Below, in pieces: positions 1 to 12,276 of a stretch of 64,000 nucleotides of DNA (its first letter is position 1; each line of letters begins with the position of its first letter). The notes under the pieces are model-generated. The model was not told the origin of the DNA and ran no database searches. It was given only the letters and a program-made list of their open reading frames with translations. This stretch comes from Coniella vitis (taxonomy: Eukaryota; Ascomycota; Sordariomycetes; Diaporthales; Schizoparmaceae). The position numbers and the translations under genes were made by a program. The DNA is taken from assembly GCA_011317545.1 (NCBI GenBank), contig WUJK01000007.1:1860001-1924000 (forward strand), written 5' to 3'.

Positions 1-2095
1 AAACTTACCGTATGTCGAAAGCCTCCAACACCGATGGGTGCAGAATGCCAAACTGTCCGACTTGTTCCGTTTTGCCACCGAGGCGCAGATAGATGGCGGC
101 AGCGTGACCGTGGAACCAAGTAGGCTCATCAATCTCCTCGATCCAGTAGCCGTCCGGCTTGGAAGGATTTTCGGTAACCTTGAAGTCAATGCTCTTGCCC
201 TCGAGGCCTTCTTCGTGTGTTAAGAAGGCGGTTCTCAGCATGAGTAGCACCCGGTCCAGCAGACCGTGAACAACTTCGAAACCAGACGACTTGCCACAGA
301 AGCAAGCTGCAAAGTTTCTCTGGTTACGTGCCTTGCGTTCTTCGGATTCGTCCTTGAAGCTACGGCAGGAGTCAGCATGTCGTTCGAGCTAAGACAGCTT
401 TTCTGAAACACTTACGCAACGTCGGAGCACTCAAAGATCTTGATCGGCAGCGCCTTGCTCTTGTTCTCACGGATGGTCTTGAGAAGACCTCTGCAAGCAA
501 TGTTAAAAATAAGATTGTCGAGATAGCCTTTGGTTGCAGCGGGAGGATAGACTCACGGCAATAGTGAAGTGCGGACGACCTGGTACTCTGCCGTCTTGGG
601 GTTTGCAAGACGGATTGCCTTACCACTGTAGCGATTGTCAGCACCGCAGATATAATCTCGAAGGAAAGTAGGAACTTACTCATCCTTGCGGTTCAGATAA
701 GTGTAGTTCTCGTCGTAGGAGCAAAGAATCAATGGCAACACCTCAGTCCACCCAGCGTAGGCAGCCTCATTTCGTAATATGTCGGCAAGCTTCTGGATCT
801 TGGTTGGCGCGCCAATAGTGGCCGATTTGTTGGGAGAAGATCTTGGAAGGTTGTTGTAACCATAGCAAATAGCCAGGTCTTCCATAATATCGCATTGGTG
901 AAGCACATCTGCTCTCGTTGGGGGAATGGACACCTCGATCAGGTTCTTGTCCTTGCTCGAGGGCTTGGCGGCATAGGCCATCTTCGTAAGCAGTTCGCAG
1001 ATGCGCTCGGGAGACTCGTTCAGACCAGTGCAATTGTTAAGGTAGTCGATCTCGGTCTCAATGACTCTGGGGGTCAGGTTTGGACACGTTCTTGTCCGAC
1101 TGTTGTGTTTCGAAATGACCTCGACAGGCTCGATGGTGAAGGGTTCCGCGCAGTGCATGGAGAACATGGTAACCATCATATTTGTCACAATCTCCAGCTT
1201 AGTCTCGTCGGTTGCGGTAAGGTCAATAAAGACGTTCTTGGTGTTAAGCGTGATCTTAGAGTGGTCGCCGTTGATGATGGGTGGCATGGACAGCACGACA
1301 TTGTTGGCATCGAGCATAACTGGATAGACTGGCGCATCCTTGATGATGTGCAGGTACTTTCCCAAGTGCTTGTCCTTATCGTAGAAATCCATCATTTCCG
1401 CACCCGTCATCTCCTTGGTCTGATTCAGAGGGGCGAACTTGATCTCGTTTGGTGGCAGCGCGTCATACGTGAAGGGTCCCTGAATAGTGTCCAGGTCGTG
1501 TGTACCAATCGCAACCAGTGTCCGCTGGCGAGCCAGGTTCATGTGAAGCTTGTCTTGCAGGGCGATGAAGGACTCGTAGCTTGCCTGAGTAAACTTAATG
1601 TTGCGTAAGATGGCGCCGGCAGCGAAGGGCCGGACCTTGGTGGTATTCTCGGTGATGGTCAATGTCTGGCGTTGACCGGCCGCAGGTTCAACAAGGCGCC
1701 AATTAGGTACGGGAGTCTTCGAACGGAAGATGTTGAGCATCAATTGAATGCCCTCGAAACACAGCATGTCGTAGCGGTTGGCGGGTATCTCTAGAGTAGC
1801 CGTCAGAGAGTTTGCAAGGTAAAGCGAACGGTATCCTCTTCCTTTCCAAACTAACCAATCTTCAGCTCTGGAGGAACGCCAGCAGGGCGCTCGTCCTCTT
1901 CAGTGTCCTCATCGAGCTCGATTCCAAAGTCGAAGCAGAGGTCCTCGAATTCGTCCTTGGTGTACCTGTGGAATGGTCCCTGTAAGCCAGCCGTCCCGGC
2001 GCCCAGATGGAGGGGCAAGAGTGGGATGTATCGCGAACTCACTTTTGACCAAGCGCCTCCCAGAGGGCGTACTTGTCGACGGAAATGGTGGGCAT
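1..2095 (-). CDS. FRS1: Phenylalanine-tRNA ligase beta subunit, cytosolic (3' end beyond window)
   Basis: Beta subunit of the cytosolic alpha2-beta2 enzyme that charges tRNA-Phe. The start is set by an N-terminus reading [18 protein letters not shown] at 2095, typical of eukaryotic PheRS-beta. Exons read 2095-2043, 1965-1856, 1790-680, then short exons near 628-557 and 490-413, and one from about 361 to 9. The large exon carries the B3/B4 region and a B5-like stretch (about 1090-900, with [16 protein letters not shown]). The last visible exon contains [13 protein letters not shown], close to the C-terminus of the family. A GTAAGT donor at position 8 shows that the gene continues past the left edge, so the last residues are missing. 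Upstream, it shares a divergent intergenic region with the PP2A A subunit gene. The family assignment is secure; exact limits of the small exons are inferred from splice signals. Confidence 0.93.
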
Positions 2096-3177
2096 GATGG
2101 ATAGTCGTGTGATTGATCAATAGGGTGCTTGAGTGGGCGCGATTCGCGGATAATGGCACGGTTGTCCTCGGCGTCGTCCAAAGATCCCCAATGCTGGCCT
2201 ATTGAGTCACAATAGCAACCCGAAATTTGGCACGACTTGCTGAGAGCTGCTACTGGCTATGGCGGGGCAGCGACAAGGGTTCCGGTCGCGGGGAGGCTGC
2301 AGGACACTGACGAGATTGTGTACGAAAGTACGTACCGCTGGTTGCTAAATTTGAGTGCTGTACGGAGTAATACTGGAATCTGATACAGGGCTCTATACGG
2401 TGCCCCTGATTGTCTCCCCTAACCCTGCTAGAGATCGTATCAGCCAAATTGACAATTATTATGTCTGCTCTTGATCAGAGCGCGACGTATTTGAACACAA
2501 AACTCGGTACCTTCTGTGACATTTGCAAATTCCAATATTCCTCGGGCTCGTCTAGAACAGCTCCATGTAGTTGCAATCGCCAAGCTATTTTGTAAACATG
2601 CAGTTGCCACGGATCGGGAAGGGAAGCGCCAAAGAGGGTGGTGTTGGGCAGGATATTCGAACGTGTGTCCAGCCTACCAACTACCCTGGCAGGCTGGCAG
2701 ACTGGGCCTGGAGGAGCTGAAGGAGGGGGTCCCGCTGCTGCCATCCACCCAGCACCGACCCCCAAGCTTGATCTGCCTTGCCGTCGCCTAGTTGCCCTCT
2801 GTCCTGGATGCATCTCGACCTGACTTCATCACAATCCACCTCAAGCCCGCCATATCCTCCCAACCAACACGACCACCTTGCGACCACCCCTTGAACGGCG
2901 GCACCATCGTGGAAACCCCGCATCGACCATAACTCTCATACTGCGGCTGCTGGCTGGATCTAATTACACGGACCAGTCTGTCAGGCCTGCCTTCTCGAAG
3001 CCATTCGAGGCGCTGACCGTTCAACGCCAGAATCACCTGCAAAAGTCGGTTGCATATTACATCACTTCGCACACAGTCAAGCTTTCCTCTTGCTGACAAT
3101 CCACGGCCATTCCAGACTACCACCTCCTTTATTGCTCGACATCCACGCAGGATTTACTCAAAGTCACATCGCTCGCC
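2096..3177. other. Divergent promoter region between PheRS-beta and PP2A-A genes
   Basis: About 1.1 kb separating two divergent start codons. The half near the PP2A gene is C/T-rich (roughly 2740-3170), as is common for fungal 5' UTRs. Short ORFs here show no recognisable protein features. No copy of the TACATAGTA motif was seen. Confidence 0.6.
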
Positions 3178-5459
3178 ATGGCTGACGCGCCGAATGCGAA
3201 CGACGAGCTTTACCCCATCGCTGTGCTCATCGACGAGCTGAAGGTCGGCGCTCTTCGCCCCATGCTAGCCATCAACTTACTGCTAAACTGCGACTGACTT
3301 CTCGACATAGCACGACGATGTCATCCTTCGATTGAACGCCATCCGGCGTCTTTCTACCATCGCCCTCGCCCTGGGTGCCGAGCGCACTCGGGAGGAGCTC
3401 ATCCCCTTCCTCGACGGTTCGCGACCCCTTCTCTTCTCAAGCATCAAAGCTCAGTCCCTAATATATACATATAGAGTCTGTCGAAGACGAGGACGAGGTC
3501 CTGGTTGCCCTTAGCGAAGAACTCGGAAACTTCATCGAGTACGTTGGTGGACCTCAGTGGGGTCACGTATTGCTGTCGCCCCTCGAGAACCTCGCAGCCA
3601 TCGAGGAGCCAGTGGTGCGGGACAAGGTATGTGGCTTGTGCGATGCGAGCATGTATGTTTCGGCGCAAGCTGACAATACAATAACAGGCTGTTGAGTCGC
3701 TCAACAAGATCTGTATCGATCTCTCGTCCCAGCAGGTCGAAGAGTACTTCATTCCCCTGACGATTCGACTTTCCAAGGCAGACTGGTTCACGTCCAAGGT
3801 GTCAGGATGCGGTCTATACACCAGCCCGTACCAGAAGGTCTCGCCGCCTATCCAATCGCAGCTCCGACAACAGTTCGGCCAGCTTGTACACGATGAGACT
3901 CCCATGGTCCGCCGCCAAGCCGCCACAAATCTCGCAAAGTTCGTCAAGGAGATGCCAGCATCAATTGTCGTGGAAGAGATGATACCCATGTTCCAGCACC
4001 TGGCACAAGACGACCAAGACTCTGTTCGCCTATTGACCGTTGAGGTTCTGATTGCTATTGCCGAAGTCGTTCCCAAGGAACAACAGTCGAGTCACGGAGT
4101 TCTGCTTACCTCTCTTCGGAGCCTGATAGACGACAAGAGCTGGAGGGTCAGATATATGATTGCGGACCGATTCGAGAAGGTTTGTACAGTATGAGGCTTT
4201 TCCACCTTACACACACTAATCCGCGTGCAGATTGCAAAGGCAGTTGACGAGGAGGTTGTGGCCAGAGACCTGGTGCCCTCGTTCGTTAAGCTGATTAAGG
4301 ATAACGAGGCTGAGGTGCGCACAGCAATTGCGGGTCAAATCCCGGGATTCTGCGCTTTGGTCGAGCGGACTGTTCTTCTCAACGACATCATGGCTAGCAT
4401 CGAAGATCTCGTGTCTGATAACTCTCAACATGTCCGTGCTGCTCTGGGCACTCAGATTAGTGGTCTAGCTCCCATTCTGGGCAAGCAAGAGTATGTCTGC
4501 TTGCTAATCTGCGCTTGAGGAGACAATATACTGACATTTGAAACAGGACTATCGACCATCTGTTGCCCATGTTCCTCCAGATGCTTAAGGACGAATTCCC
4601 AGAAGTTCGCTTGCACATCATTTCCAAATTGGAGCTGGTCAACCAGGGTATGTTTGTCTTGACTTGCAAAAAGGCTACTCGAATACTGACCAATTTCTAG
4701 TCATTGGCATCGATCTTCTCTCCCAGTCCCTTCTTCCTGCGATCGTCCAACTTGCCGAAGACAAGCAATGGCGAGTTCGCCTGGCCATCATCGAGTATAT
4801 CCCGCTGCTGGCAAGCCAACTCGGTGTTCAATTCTTTGACGACAAGCTGAGTGGTCTTTGCATGGGCTGGCTTGGCGACACTGTCTTCTCTATTCGTGAG
4901 GCTGCGACCCGTAACTTGAAGAAACTTACCGAGGTCTTTGGAGTCGAGTGGGCCAGCGAAGCAATCATTCCTAAGGTGATGGCTATGGGCAATCACCCGA
5001 ACTACCTTTACAGAATGACGACATGCTTCGCTATCACGGTAAGCCAACCTTCTAGAATAGACACATCTGCATTCATATTGAAACTAACTAATGGTTCAGA
5101 CCTTGGCAAGTGTGGTGAGCATGGATGTCATTGCCAAGTCAATCCTACCTATGCTTGACAAGCTGGTGGCCGACGAGATCCCCAACATCAGATTTAATGT
5201 CGCCAAGACGTACGCGGCCTTGATTGACGTTATGCGCCGTCTGCCAGAAACTGGAACCGTCTATGAACTTGAGAAGGCAGGCGAGACCGGCGTTCCATCT
5301 GCTCAGGGCCAGACACTAATCCAGGAACGAGTCATGCCGAACCTGGAGAAGCTGCAAAAGGACGATGATGTTGACGTGCGGTATTTTGCAACCACGGCCG
5401 CCGCGGTTGCGACCGGTCCTTTGCCAGGTGGAGGAGAGCCTATGAATACGTCTCCCTAG
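3178..5459 (+). CDS. TPD3: Protein phosphatase 2A scaffold (A/PR65) subunit
   Basis: Structural subunit of PP2A that holds the catalytic C subunit and one regulatory B subunit; acts in cytosol and nucleus in mitosis and nutrient signalling. Eight exons: 3178-3243, 3311-3416, 3475-3626, 3688-4179, 4231-4490, 4547-4647, 4701-5038, 5100-5459. They add up to 1,875 nt, a 624-residue protein, slightly longer than the roughly 590 residues of animal PR65. The protein is almost entirely HEAT repeats, seen as recurrent pairs of helices with motifs such as [33 protein letters not shown] and [18 protein letters not shown]. The start at [21 protein letters not shown] matches the usual N-terminus. Two donors are weak (GTCGGC after exon 1, GTTCGC after exon 2), but the joined frame is continuous. 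It converges on the EFM4 gene downstream. Confidence 0.96.
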
Positions 5460-5944
5460 ATGCAGAATCCCTTGATGAAGCCAACAATTCTTTTGCGCAA
5501 GCCGCGTTCCGCGTCCAATACCACAGGGATTCAAATTCAGATTTCATGGGTCCTTCTGTCTCCTCACCTCGCTTGATCATATCCCAGCAGCGTCTCAAGA
5601 TTCAGTCAGGAGGAATTTCAAGAAAACATACACCACTAGAGCCCGGACCAGGCATACAGGAGGAGCACCATTATCACTCCCGGGGCACATCGCAGTTGAG
5701 TCTGTTTTGGTGACAGTCCCGTCACTTATTAACCAAGAAATAAGTCTCCAGCAGCAGGAGACGTGTTAAAGGAGGATACAAAATTATACCAGCCATGATT
5801 TGTAGACAGGAGAGTTGCCACGTCGATGAGAGTCCATGTTTGTATTTTATTCATTCAGCTGCCGCCATTGATGTTTTCCAGAGCCATGGGCATCTCCTGT
5901 TTTGCCTTTCGTGACCACAATCCTTGCCATCTACCTAAGCCAAT
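5460..5944. other. Convergent intergenic region (3' UTRs of PP2A-A and EFM4)
   Basis: A 485-bp spacer between two stop codons facing each other. It must hold both polyadenylation regions. No further gene or repeat is visible. Confidence 0.6.
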
Positions 5945-6945
5945 CTATTGCGTCCTCTGGAAGCAAAGCGTGCTTATCGTCTGACCCTTGACGCCTCCAA
6001 AGCTATAACTGGGATACTTAACTCTTCCCGCACAGACAAACCGCCCTTCTTCCGTCTCGCTACTTCCCTCGCCAAACCACCGCTCCAGCTCCTCTTCTGT
6101 CCAATTGCAGCTTGTAACAAGGAACAACCCGCCTTTTTTCACAAGCTTGACAACACGACCCTTATAACCCTCACAGATCCTCCCACCATCGACGCGCTTC
6201 TCGTCGCTCAGACTGATGGCGTCAAAAGTGCCTTTGTCGAGAACGACGTCCCACCCATTCGATTGCGCACCGGTGAGGACCGTGGAGTACGGGCCTTGGA
6301 GGACGTCCCAGGTTGTGAACTCTACTTGTTGAGTTTCTTCCTGGTCTTCCTCGTCTTCCTCGTCTTCCACGTCGGATTTTGCAGCAGCAATTTGTTTTGC
6401 AAGCGCAATGCTTTGTTCCGAGTAATCCACACCCAGCGCGCGCCCTTGCCAGCCCTCCTCGCGGAGGGTAAAGAGCAGGCTGCCGTTTCCGCAGCCGAGA
6501 TCGAGGAAGCTTGTTGTCGCTTGGTCGAGTGGCGGTTGGTCTTGTAATATTGGGGTGGTGTTATTGGTGGAAGAAGGTGAAGAGGAGTGAGGGGGTTGGG
6601 ATTGGTAGCAAGGTTCAGTCGTTTGTTCTTCGAGAAACTCGACAAGTTTGGCTTCGGCGTCCGAGTCGTCGAACCAGACTGTGCCGCGATCGGAAGGGTT
6701 CGAGGCGTGGTTCGTCAGTTCGTTTGTGTACAGCGAGTCCCAGCTGTAACAGAAAAAGAAGAGAAAAAAAAAAAACAGATGTGAGCTTTGTTGACCTTCC
6801 AGAGAGCTTGGGTGACAGATACGGGAGGCAGAAGGGAGAAGAAAGGCCCAGATGGAATGGGGTTGGTGGCTACGTACTATTCCTTTGTGCCCAGCTCAGA
6901 AGGGTCGAGGTGCGCTGGTTTGGAGGAGGGGTTACCGGTTGCCAT
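5945..6945 (-). CDS. EFM4: Protein-lysine N-methyltransferase, EFM4/See1 family (eEF1A)
   Basis: S-adenosylmethionine-dependent seven-beta-strand methyltransferase; in yeast EFM4 methylates a lysine of elongation factor eEF1A. Two exons, 6945-6878 and 6743-5945, join in frame to 288 residues. The junction recreates LGTKEYWDSLY, the family hallmark, followed by WFDDSDAEAKLVEFL. Motif I for SAM binding is FLDLGCGNGSLLF, followed by GVDYSEQSIALA. The post-I and motif IV region reads WDVVLDKGTFDAISLS, and a late CNWTEEEL motif is present. An acidic Asp/Glu-rich insertion lies between motif I and motif IV. The intron has a long pyrimidine tract before its acceptor. The assignment rests on recognised family motifs; substrate is by homology. 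Confidence 0.93.
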
Positions 6946-7747
6946 TGCTAGGTATCGGCGATGGTTGACAATTCTCGCGGATGGCTGACTTGTTTGATCT
7001 CCTGTAGTATGAAGTTGTATGGGTTTCGACAAGTGAGCGGTATTATGAGTATAATCCAGACAGAGAGTATCGTGAGCTTCGGTCCTGACTCTTCGTATTG
7101 ACAAGAGCGAGGGGCATTTCGTTGCACGGCAGAATTTCTGAGCATACGGCATAGCCTGAAGCAAAAGCCGGTAGGCGGTGACGCAGGGGGTTTTGATCCA
7201 AGGGGCCCTCTGATGCAGTGGTCCCCGAGCTGCGAGGTGCGAGCCAAGGTGCTAGCTACTCTTTGCGCAGCGACAGCTTCGCAGATCAACTAATCCCTGC
7301 ATTGATTGCCAAACATCCATTTACGCAGGTAGTCACCGTAGAGTTTTACGGCCTTTGGCTTGTCCTTGTATAATTCGTTGTCTTGGTTTCAGGCTCCAGT
7401 GCCTTCAGTCCTTGTAGTATCGTCCAAGAACGCTGGAGTGCTCGTTCTTATTTATCTACTTGGGTCCTTCCTTGGCCAATATTTATGCGGGTCATGAACT
7501 CTTCATGTTGACTCCTTTCTGGCCACAGAATAGTGTGATCCCGGCTGCGTTATACTATGTAGTAAAATCACGAGACGGGGATCATAGCGAGGCCCATACG
7601 TATCTGTGACCGCGAGATTTCGAGACCTCCAACTAACGTGCATGCATTCGCATACCAAAAATTCGTTGCGTGTTGTGCCTATGCAAGGCGCATACCATAC
7701 ACCATCCCTTTCCCCCCTTCTCTTCAGTCATATCTCATTTCGCTGCA
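6946..7747. other. Intergenic region upstream of EFM4, downstream of orphan Gln-rich gene
   Basis: About 0.8 kb with the EFM4 promoter and the 3' end of the next minus-strand gene. One copy of the 9-mer TACTATGTA lies at 7553-7561. No other gene-like signal was seen. Confidence 0.5.
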
Positions 7748-10260
7748 TCAACCTAATGTCCAAACAGGTGCCTTGACGAGCACCTGGCGACCACGAACAT
7801 CCACAGCGAGAAAGCCAGCAAACCGCACTTTGTTGCTATCCTTGGGTGGTAAGGCTAAGTTGGAGCTCGAGTCAGTAAATGAAGTGGCAGTCGATGAGCT
7901 CTTACCAGCAAAGGTGGCGGACGGTTGCGGCGAGAGACTTGTATCCTTTCGAGTCGACGACCCCGGCACAAGATTCGAAGGGGCGCTGCTGAAGATGTTG
8001 GAAAGAGTTGTAATTGCTGACGTACCGGCTCTGCTCTTGTTGCGATCCTTGCCACCCGCCTTTTCCCCGCCGCTTTCTTTTCCGGTGTCCTCTCCTCTTG
8101 AATCACTCTCCCCTTCACTATCTGGAGGCCTAGTCTCAATTGCTGGCAAGCCAGTCTTTTCCACGTCCATAAAGTCGGGTTGAATCGGGTCTTCAGGTTG
8201 GGGATATATGATGGAGACGTCCCGGCTTTCGAGCGGCAGGTTGGCTGCTATACCTACAGCCAGTTCGACGATCATACTCGCGCTCCCGTCGACGCCAGCG
8301 GGCGGTGGGTCTGTGAGATGATGGAAAATGTATCCAGTAAGGGACGCCGTCGCTTGGCGTGTAAACTCTTGACGATAACTGGCACTCTCTGAGGACTGTA
8401 GCACGTCCTGCAGGCCTTCCAGTGTTGTCATTCTCCAGCTAAGAACCTTCGATGTGAGAGCATCAAATTCTTCTTGGCTTGTCATTGTATAACTGAAACG
8501 CCGAATATTTTGTTCCACTTGCTTCAGTGACCGGCTGAGCTCAGGGTTGAGCCCTGGGTGGAAACAACCGTAGAAGATCTCTTGCACAAGCCAGCTTGTG
8601 ATGACAGCTCGGCCCACAGCAGTCATTTCCTGCTTGCCGGTCTTCAACGCATCGGAGCTGACGTACTTTGCTATCCAATCGGGCAGTGACTTCCAGTCTT
8701 TGCGGATGTTGAAGGACAGATTGTTGATTGCGCCGTTGAGCCGGTTGAAACGAGTCGTGTATTCGTTGTCGTCCAGTGCAGTGCGCGATTGCGATATTCT
8801 CTGGTTAGCCACGGCATTCTGGAGCTGTTCAACCTGGCCATTGAGTGATTCAATCTGGGTCTTGCCATCAAAATAAAGACGCTTCACATTTTTGTATTTC
8901 GTGACTGCAGTACACTGTTAGCCCAAAATCGCCGGAATAGGGTGTGACGAATCAGCAAAGCACATACGCAGATCCTTGAAAGCCTTTTCCGGGTCTTCTG
9001 TCGGTTGAGGGCTGTTGCGGCCATGGTCGGGTGCCGCTGACGGCTCGTTGTATTGTGGTGGTAGTCGCTCCTGTATCGTACTTTGTCTAAAGTTGTTTTG
9101 CCCAGCACCCGTAGAAGCGCCAGCCGATATTGTGTTTATGCTGTTGGATGCTTGCTGGCTGTGCCTGTACCCCGGCGGAGGTCCTTGTGACACATCACCT
9201 CTCAAGCTCTTGTCATTGTCCTGCCTCCTCCCCTGTGACGCCGCGCTAGAAGGCGGAGCCATGACACTGTGCTGCTCTAGCTCTTCCTGCGGTGGCTGAG
9301 GCGGTAGCGCTTGTCCTTGATGCGGATGCAGAGACGAAGTCCGGGAGGGGAAGTCTTGTTGGTCCGAGTACCGCGCACCAGGTGAGACGGCTGTGGAAGG
9401 AGCACTGGACGAAGCCTGGGGGTCGCTCTCTGTGACTGGGGACTCTCGCGATACTTGCGACACCGTGTCGATGTTCTGCAGGTGCTCCGTGCCAAGATGT
9501 CCAGAGTAAGCAAGACCACTTCCGTCGGCTTGTGGGAGAGTTTGGCCCAACTGGTGGGACTGATGTGCGATGAATTGGTATTGACGTGTGGCGGAGTCAA
9601 AGGTTACCTGACCAAGTTGCTGCTGGAGATCGGGACTCTGTTGTTGGATTTGTTGATGATGACTCTGCGCTTGCTTTTGCTGCTGCTGCTGCTGCTGTTG
9701 TTGAAAGGTACCCTCGTCGACTTCGGAATAGGGCGATTGGTCTTGGCTTGTGGGCACGCGACGAAGTGTGGATTGTTGGAATTCGTGAGAGCTCTGTGTG
9801 GCATACCAATTGGGATGTGGTCAGCGTTTGGAAACAGAAAAGCGGAGTAAGTACGTATAATTGAAATTCTGGGTGATGGCGCACGCTCTGCAACGGTGAT
9901 GGTTGAGACTGGGGTCCCTGTGACTGCCACTCGAGAGGAGGCGGTTGTTCAAGGGAAACCTGAGACGGCCCGGTCCGCAAGACGGGCGGGTTTGGGTTGC
10001 TCAAGCGCTTCGAGTTGCGACGGCCGGGGCCCGGGGCACCCTCGTAGTTGCTGTGCGACGGCGAGGACTGGTACAAAAGATCGGAGCGGCTTTGGTCCGA
10101 CTTTGAGGTACCGGCGAGAATGTTGCGAAAAAGGCGACGCGTAGATCGACGAGGCTCGACTGGCGCAGCCTGCTGCTGCTGCTGGTGCTGCTGCTGCAGT
10201 TGTTGTTCTTGCTGCAGCAATTGTTGGGAGGGATGATGATGGTGGTGGTGGGGGGGTTGC

Positions 10261-10345
<85 letters not shown>

Positions 10346-11201
10346 GCTGGTGGTAGGCAGCAAGTGGATGCTGGCTCTGCGGATCAGCCTGTAGCGCTTT
10401 GGAGAGGTCCGTGTAGCTTCTGCCGTAGGAGGGGTTGATTTGGATTGGCGTCGAGACCTGGTTGTATTTGTGGGACTGCGATCGGGCAACGGCGTCGACA
10501 AAGTCGAATGCAGCCCTGCGCAGCACCTTTGCCTCGGTGGTAGCAGACGTGTTGAGCGGCTGCAGCTGGTGTAAGTGCGAGTGGGCGTGGTGGTCGTTGA
10601 CGTGCACGTTGACGTTGACGCCCTGTGGGTTCGAGTTCGAGGATAGGTCGCCTAGGGCTTGGGGCGGGGCCGACGAGTTATAGAGCTGCGTGCCCGGCGG
10701 CAGCTGCTGGTTGTGTGAAACGAGGCGGAGGTCCTGCTGCCCAAAGACCTCGTTGCTGCTGGAGGGGGAATTGGCGGAGCCCTGGCCCAAGGCTGAGGAT
10801 GAAGCAGCCGCAGCAGCAGAAGCAGCAGAGGGACCCTGAAGCGGTGGAGTAGCAATAGTAAGGGTAGTAGTGGTGGTGTTGGTGGTGGCAGTATTATGAA
10901 GATGGTGACCAGGGCCAGGGCCAGGTCCAGGTCCAGTACCAGTACCAGGCGGCGGCGGGGGCAGTTGGGCTTGGTTCTGGAGGCCAGTAGCAGCAGCGCC
11001 GCCTGAAGGGGAAATGCCAATGCCTTGTAAGCTTTGGGGATTGATGAGTACGGGAAGGTTGGACCCTGGACCAGCACCAGCAGCAGCACTATGGGACCCA
11101 GCTCCAGCAGCAGCAGAAGAAGCAGCCGATTCAACAGCGATGTTGTGTTGAGATCGGTTGTTTTGTTTCTGCGAACGACCGAAAGGCATTATTTTAGACA
11201 A
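7748..11201 (-). CDS. Large Gln-rich conserved fungal protein of unknown function
   Basis: I do not recognise a named family. Exons 11201-9855, 9793-8968 and 8904-7748 join with consistent phases to 1,109 residues; an internal Met four codons on (11189, MPFGRSQKQNN) is the alternative start. The N-terminal half is low complexity: Ala/Gly/Pro-rich segments, a 31-residue Gln run (10349-10257) followed by a six-His run, then more Gln runs at 9702-9674. A short conserved-looking block, RRSTRRLFRNILAGTSKS, precedes the second intron. After residue about 720 the protein becomes ordered: KAFKDLLTKYKNVKRLYFDG, a predicted coiled coil (SLNGQVEQLQNAVANQRIS), and a helical domain with SFNIRKDWKSLPDWIAKYV and ITSWLVQEIFYGCFHPGL. 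The Ser/Lys-rich tail looks disordered. No signal peptide or membrane segment is seen. The composition suggests a scaffold or transcription-related protein, but that is only an inference. Confidence 0.82.
9674..9702 (+). repeat. TGC/TTG trinucleotide run encoding Gln on the minus strand
   Basis: A short run of TGC and TTG triplets inside the second exon of the orphan Gln-rich gene, read as CAG/CAA codons on the minus strand (FQQQQQQQQQKQ in the protein). Confidence 0.8.
10257..10349 (+). repeat. Near-pure (TTG)n microsatellite, 28 uninterrupted units
   Basis: The stretch 10263-10346 is 28 uninterrupted TTG triplets, flanked by one TTG-CTG on one side and a CTG on the other. Read on the minus strand, it encodes 31 consecutive Gln residues almost wholly with CAA codons. 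Nearby Gln runs in the same gene use CAG and CAA mixed. Pure repeats of this length are usually unstable, so length variation between strains is likely. Confidence 0.95.
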
Positions 11202-11355
11202 ACGCCTTGGAGTGGAGAGGGAGAAGGAGGAAGAGGAAGAGAGGGGGAGGGGGGGTGGGAGAATCCGGGAGATAGTGGCCCCCCTTTTTCTTCTTCTTTA
11301 TTCTTTCGGCAGTGTTGCTGCTCTTTTTTCTCTCTCTGTCTGTAGGTGGTGGGTA

Positions 11356-11376
11356 TGTGTGTGTGTGTGTGTGTGT
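11356..11376 (+). repeat. (GT)n microsatellite
   Basis: About ten TG/GT dinucleotides in the upstream region of the orphan Gln-rich gene. Confidence 0.9.
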
Positions 11377-12252
11377 ATGTGGTTATGCTCTTGGCTGGCT
11401 TATAATTGTCTTTTTCTCCCTTCTCTTCTTAGCTTCTGTGGCTTTGTTCCTTTTCTCTGGAGGGTGATGTATGATGCACCGCTGCCGGCTACGAACCCAA
11501 ATGGCCCGGATGGAATGCTATTTTACCAGAAGGCGGGCGGGCTTGGTGGGGTGGGTTGGGCCGGACTCGCTGTGAGTATGTGTGCGTGTTGTGTAGGAGG
11601 TGTGCGTTGCGACTCTGGGCCGTGTTGGGGCCTTTCCAGGTTGTCTTTGCGTCCGTCTTCTGCGTCGCGGCGCTCTTGGAATCAGATGCACTTTGTCCCA
11701 TGCGGTTGCCGGAGCACGCTGGAACCGGACGATGACGGCTGGCTGCTTGTCCCGTTGGCGGCCTTGAGACCACTTGGGGCTCAGCTGTGCCTGAAGCGCG
11801 CGTCCTAGCGCTCAACCAGAGCGAGAGAGCAAATAAGACAAAGCCTCACTCAGCTGGCTGCTGGACTGGGACGACTGGGCTGGCCTCGAGAACGGCCGCG
11901 AACTGTCACTGTCTGTCAGACTGACTGCCTGACTGCTCTATGGTCACAGCGCAGCCCACTTTGAGTGTGGACGCGCGATCCCAAGCACAGCACAGCACAA
12001 GGCGACTCGAGCAACAGAGCCAAGCACGAGCGGTAGGACGGGCAACAGCAACGGCAACCTGGCCCGTGGGTATCGAGGTACTATACTATGGATGAGGCTT
12101 AGACGCGGGTGCTGGCAGAGAGGAAGCAGCAAAAAAAAGAGATACCTTGGAACAGAGGGGCAAATGGCAGGGCAGGGCAGGGCAAGTGCAGACACGGCCA
12201 GGGCACGAGGAGGAATAGCGTAGGATGCATCACCTGCGCTGCACAGGCAAAG

Positions 12253-12276
12253 GCTCATGCTCATGCTCATGCTCAT
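12253..12276 (+). repeat. GCTCAT hexamer tandem repeat (4 units)
   Basis: Four perfect GCTCAT units followed by a partial fifth. It lies in non-coding sequence upstream of the orphan gene. Confidence 0.9.
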
